The notes under the pieces were generated by a model. The model had not been told where the DNA came from. It ran no database searches and saw nothing but the letters and a program-made list of their open reading frames with translations. DNA of 22,500 nucleotides from assembly GCA_009176605.1 (NCBI GenBank), contig SEYY01018463.1, positions 145,001 through 167,500 on the forward strand, read 5' to 3'. A program made the translations under genes and the position numbers. The stretch is from Armadillidium nasatum (taxonomy: Eukaryota > Arthropoda > Malacostraca > Isopoda > Armadillidiidae). The number at the start of each line of letters is the position of its first letter. Position 1 is the first letter of the stretch. Below are positions 14,339-22,500 of the stretch, piece by piece.

Positions 14339-14823
14339 CAAATCTTTTCAATTCGAATTACCCATTGAACTTTGATTTTAAAACTTGCTTCTCAAGCATA
14401 GATAGAATACGGGAAAATGAAGTTTTGTTGCTATTCATTTTTCTTAAGCGGAAATCTCTGGTCTACAAAACTTTTCTATTTTAAATATAAATATTAATAA
14501 TTTCTAGTCCACTGATTGCGAAATAAGTAGTAAAAATAGTTGATTATTCTTTTTTTTAAGATACTGTACTATGTGAGCTTGAGTAAAAAAAATTCATAAT
14601 TCATGTTCCAGATGTCGAAGGAGATGATACAGAACTCAATCTTAATAAAAGAGGGTAAAATAAAGGTTATTTTTTTTTTTATTTGGGCCTAATTATTGAA
14701 CAGGAGTCGTTCTCAATTGAAACAGATGTGAAATACATTGAGGTTGAGAAAGAGAATAATGATTTTAATCCTGGATTATCACTAAAATAACCCAGAATAA
14801 GGCAAATGCATAACCAAGTTAGG

Positions 14824-15860
14824 GATTTGAAGCTTCCCAAGAAACAGGTGGAGTTGCTAAGCTTTCTATTTTAGAACTCGAATTGGAGTTTTCAAATTTC
14901 ATGACCGTCAAGAGCATCTGAGAGCATTCTTCTTTATTGAAAGTGAGCTAGTGGTTTGAAACAATATCGAACATATGATGGACTCACTCAAGATCGATCA
15001 TGATCAATGTGGCTAAGTGTTGTTTATAAATTTATTCAAAATAGTCTTAAAAGCGTTTTTGCTGCTCAATTAGAATCTTTGCAGCACTTAGGAAAGAAAC
15101 ATGATAAAGTAAGGCATAAGTTGCGATGAATTACATAATGACCATCATAAGTTTCTGGAATGTAAAAATTTAAACGTTGTTGGTTTTGTCAAAGTACTAC
15201 TGCTTTTACGTAAAGGGAATAGTAGTGGAAGAGATTTTAACAGAGTCAACAGATACTTGCAGTTCCATCTATCGTCGACGTCTTAGAATAAGAATATTCA
15301 ACATCTACCAGTTGTTGAATAGAGTAAAATTTTATTACTCCATTAACATATGAAAAAAAAAACTTTGTTAATGTTATTGACAAAACAGATAAGGCTTTCA
15401 AGTATCTCACTTCGAAATTTCTCCAATATTAGTTGCCATAATAAAGGAAATTTATCTCATTTGTTCTTAAATTCATGATTTTTTTTCAGAGATAGTGAAT
15501 TTGAATCTGCATTGAATGTCAAGAAGAAAGGTACATGAAAAGCATTCAAGTAATTACAACAAAGTTTCTTGAGAACAAAAGAACAGATAAATTCAAAGAG
15601 TTATCAGTAAACCTCTTCAAGATATACAGTATAAGTACATGGGATTTAACGTGTCATTAAGACTTCAAATTTTGATTGTATCTAGATTTTGTTTTTATTG
15701 AGCTGTGGAGTAATGAGCGATGGTACTGTGAGCAGTTTCCCCAAGATATTTCACCCAAGGAGAGCAGCATCATGGTATATTGAGACAGCTATGCTTGCTG
15801 ACTATTGTTGAACAGCGACATGAGATGTTCCTTTTAATGACTAAGAGAGAAAAGCTAAAA
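14824..15860 (+). pseudogene. Decayed copy of an uncharacterised multi-copy arthropod protein family (family 1)
   Basis: No long ORF survives, but conserved blocks appear in order on the plus strand. DLKLPKKQVELLSF is at 14824-14865, the block from TRIGVFKFHDRQEHLRAFFF at 14876 onward, and LFINLFKIVLKAFLLLN at about 15020-15070. HHKFLECKNLNVVGF starts at about 15143, FVNVIDKTDKAFKYLTSKF at 15364-15420 and DSEFESALNVKKK at 15491-15529. YMGFNVSLRLQI lies at about 15636-15671 and MLADYC at 15791-15808. The order and spacing recall a large, uncharacterised protein of about 600 residues that occurs in many near-copies in arthropod genomes, with blocks of the type SLKAVLLHN, DKTxxAFxYL and MADYCW. 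The tryptophan after DYC is now a stop codon. Several other stops and at least three frameshifts are visible. The function of the family is unknown to me; its multi-copy nature suggests a mobile-element gene. The assignment is from memory. Confidence 0.55.
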
Positions 15861-16159
15861 CATAATAGAGTGAACATTGAAGAAAATGTAAATTTTGAAG
15901 TAATTCCAAGAAATTGTTATTTAAAATTGTTTAGCTGACCTAACACAGTGAAATAACCAATAAAAAAAGGGCACAATTGTGCTTTCCAAAAGTCAAGAAT
16001 TCTGTACCCATATAAATAGGATAATAAAATGATTAACCGTCATACTTTTTGTACTTTTGAATTTTAGACAACTTGCAATTTTAAAATATATTTAAATTTA
16101 GCGCAACAAATAACACTGGAAACAACTCGTTTCTTCTCAGAAGCAAAGAGTTTTGAAGA

Positions 16160-16440
16160 AAATTTTGACCAGTGTGCCACCAATATCTTATCCACCGTTG
16201 GTTGAAAATGCAATATATGTTTGATGTTGGAACTCTACCATATAAAACATATTATTAGCAGTGATTTCAAGACACGCTGAAATAATACTTGCTTTCAGTT
16301 TTTCTAGGTTATCAAATAAATGAGGTGTAAACACAATCCATGGCAATACAATTTGCAAAGAAATTATGTCTGGCGATGTTGGTGACAAAGCAACAAGATT
16401 TGGAAGTTCTTCAATCCGAAAATCACGAACGATCAATACA
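16160..16440 (-). pseudogene. Probable mariner/Tc1-type transposase C-terminal fragment
   Basis: The minus frame at 16436-16188 reads 82 residues. LSPTSPDI sits where mariner-type transposases have xPPxSPDLxPxDYxLF, the block carrying the second catalytic aspartate. A helical stretch of about 35 residues and a C-terminal FSTNGG follow, matching the common NNGGHxxD ending. The reading frame stops just after NGG, and plausible matches (GHIEDIL-like) continue only after changing frame. Nothing convincing is left of the N-terminal DNA-binding domain or the first catalytic D. The SPD and NGG anchors are short, so this is a probable assignment. Confidence 0.42.
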
Positions 16441-16598
16441 ATATATGTTGAAGCAATTTCTTGATGAAATGCTAAGGATTGTGAAATAGAGTTGAAAATG
16501 CTTTCACTGATAGCACATAAAGTTATTTAGCATTGCTGGTTAATTTTAAACGATAAAAGATGGATTATGAACGAAAATGTTCCGACCAATTTTATAGT

Positions 16599-16703
<105 letters not shown>

Positions 16704-16795
16704 AAACTAGTGTATTAAAAAACGAAGAGTTTTCATGCCGGCAATTATAGAAATTGGTTAGCGAAAAAAGTTCGAACGAGGTAAATTTTGATTGC

Positions 16796-16986
<191 letters not shown>

Positions 16987-17037
16987 ACCATATATATCTA
17001 AATAAAGGTTTCCACATATTGTTTAATGCACTTTGAA

Positions 17038-17069
17038 CGTTTCAAGCCTTATCTAGGTCCTTTTTTCAG
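17038..17069 (-). ncRNA. Decayed hammerhead-ribozyme-like core (Penelope-associated)
   Basis: On the minus strand the sequence reads CTGAAAA, a stem-like segment of 19 nt, then GAAACG. This mirrors the hammerhead core CUGANGA - stem II - GAAA. The segment can pair AAG with CTT and, after a 2-nt bulge, CCT with AGG around a 5-nt loop. The G of the GA in CUGANGA is A here and stem II is imperfect, so catalysis is doubtful. Hammerhead motifs are known in the terminal repeats of Penelope-like elements, and this motif lies about 185 nt downstream of the Penelope endonuclease stop codon, on the same strand. Stems I and III and a cleavage site were not established. Confidence 0.42.
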
Positions 17070-17188
17070 CACAAACTAATTTAACAAATTTCTATTTTAA
17101 ATACAATCAAAAATTAATTCAATAACTATATATAAAACACTAAAATAATAATAATTACAATATATAAAAGTATAGGAATAATATTATT

Positions 17189-17192
<4 letters not shown>

Positions 17193-17218
<26 letters not shown>
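17193..17218. repeat. 26-nt homopolymeric A tract
   Basis: Uninterrupted run of A on the plus strand (T on the minus strand), between the endonuclease stop and the hammerhead-like motif of the Penelope remnant. It could be the poly(A) of a plus-strand insertion, or slippage. Confidence 0.95.
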
Positions 17219-17219
<1 letters not shown>

Positions 17220-17253
17220 TCTAAAATCGAAATTTTCCATCACCAAGAAATAT

Positions 17254-17720
17254 TTAAATAGGTTTGACTATTTTATGAAAAAGGATTTCATCATATGATA
17301 TATATATATATTCTATATGAGAGGCAATCAAAGAAGAAACCTGATCATTCAAGGATGGGAAATGTGTTATTATATATAAAGACCCTATTATCCTTCGATC
17401 AAGTAGCGAACACGAACTTCGAAGGATAGAGAAATTGGAAAAAGAAAAAGGGTTGGCATTTCCTGAGTCTCTTATGGCAGATTGTTCAGGAAAGCTAAGA
17501 GGAAGGTCAGTTCTGAAGGAAACTCCACTATGCTTGTCAATCCTCACTTTTATTTGCAGATCAGTTTGGCCTGCATACGCCGCATTACAGCAGGCACATT
17601 TAAATAAATAAAATAATGAGGATCTGAAAAGCATTGGGTGTGGTACCTTGTGTCTGAAGAAAGTATGAATTAAGAGGGAGTTATAATTTATAAGAATAAA
17701 CTGTTTGGGAGGGATGTAGC
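17254..17720 (-). pseudogene. Penelope-like element, GIY-YIG endonuclease fragment
   Basis: The minus reading frame contains FFRHKVPHPM at about 17634-17663, then SSLFYLFKCACCNAAYAGQT at about 17558-17619. HSGVSFRTDLPLS, SAIRDSGNANPFSFSNFSIL and SLNDQVSSL follow. This is the order seen in the GIY-YIG endonuclease that follows the reverse transcriptase of Penelope-like retroelements: a (V/F)Y.F.C..CN..Y.G.T zinc/YIG segment, SG.S.RT..PLS, SAI(R/K)D and F.NF.IL. The catalytic YIG-type segment reads YAG and the upstream conserved arginine is in KVRIDKH. The frame is open from about 17715 to the TAG at 17254, so the fragment is relatively fresh. The reverse-transcriptase domain that should precede it is missing beyond about 17720. 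The 3' untranslated part runs to the (TA)n tract. Confidence 0.8.
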
Positions 17721-17845
17721 TTCAAGAACAGGGTTCGAATCCTGATTTAATAGAATTTAAAAGCTGAATATATTTTAATTTAACTGGTGTTGTGGTGGTT
17801 TTAAATGTTTGTTTATATAACAGTCATTGAGGGGATAAAACTTGA

Positions 17846-18444
<599 letters not shown>

Positions 18445-18560
18445 GGTATGATTATAATTAAAATAAAAAAAAGAAAGTTATTAACATACAAATTTCAGAA
18501 AATACGAAAAAAAAAAACGAGCGAAGTTCTTAACATTTATCTTTTTATAAATCTAATTAG

Positions 18561-19961
<1,401 letters not shown>

Positions 19962-20145
19962 CAGAGGCGTGTGTTTGTAAAGTAAACCATTTACACAGGT
20001 TACCCGATATATTTTTAAATAAAAGCAAATGAAATAAAATAATAAGTAACAAAAGTTACGATAAAAACAATGGGAAATCCACTAACTAAATCAATATATA
20101 GTAATATATATAATAATAATAATAATATATAATATTTATTTTTTA

Positions 20146-20240
20146 TTTTTTTACACATCACCACCACTCACGGGCATAGCCCTATTCAAGGAGGGGGTGC
20201 TAGAACAATAGAAGAGATAAAAACAACCCACAACCCACAC
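20146..20240 (-). mobile_element. 3' untranslated tail of the CR1/Jockey-type LINE
   Basis: Downstream of the LINE stop codon, the minus strand holds about 95 nt with GTGTGGGTTGTGGGTTG, then a G/C-rich patch. It ends at an A/T-rich tail with TAAAAAAATAAAAAATAA and (TAT/ATA) repeats at 20098-20150. A simple A/T-repeat tail is usual at the 3' end of such elements. The exact end is a judgement. Confidence 0.6.
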
Positions 20241-21975
20241 CTAACGCAAATTTCGCAGGTGAGCACAGACGTGGGTCTTAAAGGAATGGAGATTAAATTC
20301 AGCAGGAAACACAGAAGATGGGAGAGAATTCCACAAAACAGAGGTGGCTGGAAAGAAGGAGGCACCACAGCGAACAAGCCTGGAGTTGCCTATGTCCACG
20401 CAAAATTGATGCGCGGACATTGCACCCCTTGTGCTGCGAGGACGCCGTAAAGGTGGAGGTACACGGGTGGATAGTTCCCTCGAGCATTTGCCGCTGTAGT
20501 ACCTATAGAAAAGAGATAAGGCACCAACGTCACGTCGCAAAGATAAAGAGTCAAGAGAATTAGAAAGAGCGGGACAGTTTATAAGTCTTTTAGCCTTTGA
20601 CTCAACCCTATCCAAAAGACGGGTGAAACCTGAGCCACCCCAGATATGAGAGCAGTACTCCATACAAGGGCGGATGAGACCCTTGTATAATTGGAGTAAC
20701 TGCGAAGAAGAAAAAAATTCTCGCAGTCTAAACAGAACTCCCAGCTTCTTTGAGGCCGCCCTTAGCAACCATTGTGATGTGAGGTTTCCAAGACATTTTT
20801 TGTTTATGTTAAGGCCAAGAATATTTATATTGTCAACAGGAGAGACGGGAGAACCGTCGAAAGAATAGAAAAGTTAGGAGGTGTCTTTGAGAGGGAGATT
20901 TCTAAGAAGTTGAGTTTTTAAAGAGTTGAATTTCACAAGGTTGAGACGACCCCACTGGGAAATTCTATCCAGATCTGCAAGAATGGAATCGGAAAGATGA
21001 AGACGAGAGGCAACTCTAGATGCAAAGGAAGGAGCAGATTTGAAATGAGTAGAAGAATGAGAGTTGAGTCATCGGCATATGAATGGACAGGGTTAGATGA
21101 ACAGCTAAGAAGATCATTAATGAAAAGTAAGAATAAAGTAGGAGATAAGACAGAACCCTGAGGAACACCACTATTGACAGGAAAGGAAGAAGAAGTCGCT
21201 CCATCAACAACAGCTGAAATGGAACGATTAGAAAGAAAGCTAGACATAAGTAAGCAAAGAGAAGGAGGAAACCCAAAGGAGGGGAGCTTGGAAAGCAGTG
21301 ACGCATGCCATACCCGGTCAAATGCCTTAGATATGTCAAGCGCCACCACACAAGTCTCCCCATGATCCGTAAGGGCAGAAGACCATAAATCTGTGAGATA
21401 GGAAAGTATATCACTAGTAGACCTCGAGCGTCGAAAGCCATACTGATGATCAGAAAGAAGGAAATGAGATTCCAAATGATCCAAGAAGTGAGAGTTGAGA
21501 AGGGTTTCAAAGATCTTAGACAGAATACAAGTGAGAGCTATAGGGCGATAGTTAGAAGGATCAGAGCGGCTACCTTTTTCGGAATAGGCTGGACCAATGC
21601 GTGCTTCCAACACTGAGGGAAAGTATTAGTATTGAGGCATAGAGAGTAGAGTTGAACGAGGGGAGGAGCCAGCTCAGAAGCACACTCCCTTAAAACTCGG
21701 AGAGGAATGCCGTCCGGGCCGCTTGCCTTCCTTACGTTCATAGATTTCAGAAGCCCATGCACCTGATCAAATGTAATCACAGGTAAAGTCATGGGACCTC
21801 TGAGAGGAGAAGAAGTAGGAGGAGGGTTGCCGGAGTCGTCCAGGGTTGAATTAGATGAGAAATAGGAGGCCGAAGAGATTAGCCTTTTCAGTTGGAGTGT
21901 TAGCAACAGAGCCATCAGAGCGAATAAGAGGAGGAAAGGAAGATTTACAGAAGTTGTTAGAGATGTTTTTGGCAA
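20241..21975 (-). pseudogene. CR1/Jockey-type LINE reverse transcriptase and C-terminal region, frameshifted
   Basis: Read on the minus strand, the reverse-transcriptase motifs are complete and in order. KASGPDGIP is at about 21700-21730, NYRPIAL at about 21536-21556 and the catalytic VVALDISKAFD at about 21318-21350. SGVPQGSVLSP is at about 21138-21170 and the catalytic YADD at about 21067-21080. QWGRLNLVKFN, GLNINKKCLG, KKLGVLFRLR and LIRPCMEYCSHIWGG follow, ending VCAHLRNLR and a stop at 20241. Such C-termini are common in decapod LINEs annotated as RNA-directed DNA polymerases. Three lesions are visible: a 1-base loss near 21573, a 1-base loss near 21050 just after YADD, and an in-frame TAA at 20874-20876. 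Apart from these the protein is well preserved, so the insertion is young or the indels are sequencing errors. Placement between CR1 and Jockey is not resolved. Confidence 0.9.
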
Positions 21976-22500
21976 GAGGCCAGAAAGATTTATCAGTAGG
22001 AGAGTTTAGGAGCTCCGCACACCTTCTTTTAGTGAAAGCCTGCTTTGCTTCGTCGAAGAATATCCCTGCAACGATTCCGAGCAGAATGAAAATTAGCAAG
22101 AGTGATAGGAGAAGGAGAGTTTTTCCACTCTCGATACGCGATGTCTCTAGCCTGAATGGCAAGAGAGCAGGCGCGATCGAACCATGGATTTTGAGGAGAG
22201 AAAAGATTTAGTTGAAGAAGGAATGAACCTGCTCATCCCATCAACGATTACAGCCCCCACCTTATCAGGCAGAGACGAAGCGTCTTCAGAGACAAAGCAG
22301 TCCATCCAAGGATAGTTAGCATAGAAGCAACGCAAAGCCCTCCCAGTCAGCCCGATCAAAGTGCCAGAAGATACGCTTAGGGCAGGGTGGAGCAGTTGGA
22401 GAGAAAGCTTGAAAATTAAGAGTAATTAGGTTGTGGTCAGATTTACCAATAGGTGCGAAGACAGCGTATTTATAGAGAGAAGGACTAGTAGTGAAACATA
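21976..22500 (-). pseudogene. Same LINE: end of endonuclease domain and linker, cut by the window edge
   Basis: The right edge starts inside the apurinic-type endonuclease. PIGKSDHNLITLNF at about 22410-22453 carries the SDH box with its catalytic histidine, followed by RIFWHFDRADW. The linker then reads YANYPWMDCFVSED, a PWFDRACSLAIQARDIAYRE segment and FDEAKQAFTKRRCAELL, before joining the reverse-transcriptase part. Single-base frameshifts interrupt it near 22335 (extra base in an AAA/TTT run) and near 22060. Another near 21880 (extra base in a CC/GG pair) lies just inside the adjoining segment. The N-terminal endonuclease and any ORF1 lie beyond 22500. Confidence 0.85.

Noticed and set aside
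17727..17744. Perfect T-arm-like ACAGGGTTCGAATCCTG suggesting a tRNA or SINE on the plus strand
   Set aside because: No A box, D arm or anticodon arm lies at the right distance upstream. It could be a SINE scrap but cannot be supported.
20259..20563. Plus-strand open frames over the LINE
   Set aside because: They are antisense to the well-matched LINE C-terminal region on the minus strand.

Overview
The window looks like non-coding, repeat-saturated DNA from a large arthropod genome, most likely a decapod crustacean (penaeid shrimp or a relative). The reasons are about 22 long (TA)n tracts covering roughly a tenth of the sequence, further (CT)n, (GATA)n, (TTA)n and (CA)n arrays, and remnants of several retroelement types of a kind common in decapods. 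Only one stretch is convincingly a host gene: a single 176-bp exon on the minus strand at 12070-12245. It encodes most of the second immunoglobulin domain of a dpr/zig-8-like neuronal cell-surface protein. Both its splice sites are intact, so much of the surrounding sequence is probably intron.

Layout. 1-163: GGATGC-rich minisatellite. 286-1343: decayed RTE-like LINE reverse transcriptase (minus), with (TA)n at both ends. 1431-1712: a 282-bp GGATGC-rich element with 11-bp inverted ends, again between (TA)n tracts. 2962-4306: about 21 copies of a 63-bp satellite. 4.3-12 kb: AT-rich DNA with microsatellites, a tRNA-derived SINE-like remnant (6055-6155, minus) and a diverged repeat family at 8.86-10.1 kb. 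12070-12245: the Ig exon. 13275-13479: a MITE with roughly 70-bp inverted repeats.

14824-15860: decayed copy (plus) of an uncharacterised, multi-copy arthropod protein family. 16160-16440: probable mariner-type transposase C-terminus (minus). 17038-17720: Penelope-like element remnant (minus) with a GIY-YIG endonuclease region and, downstream, a decayed hammerhead-ribozyme-like motif. 18561-19258: decayed copy (minus) of a second uncharacterised arthropod family. 20146-22500: CR1/Jockey-type LINE (minus), from the end of its endonuclease through the reverse transcriptase to the 3' tail. It is interrupted by five single-base frameshifts and one stop codon, and it runs off the right edge.

There is no operon-like cooperation between genes and I see no intact novel system. 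The most interesting points are the hammerhead-like motif in the Penelope remnant, the two uncharacterised multi-copy families, the higher-order structure of the 63-bp satellite, and the repeated placement of (TA)n tracts at mobile-element boundaries. Family assignments of the decayed elements rest on motif recognition by eye, not on a database search.
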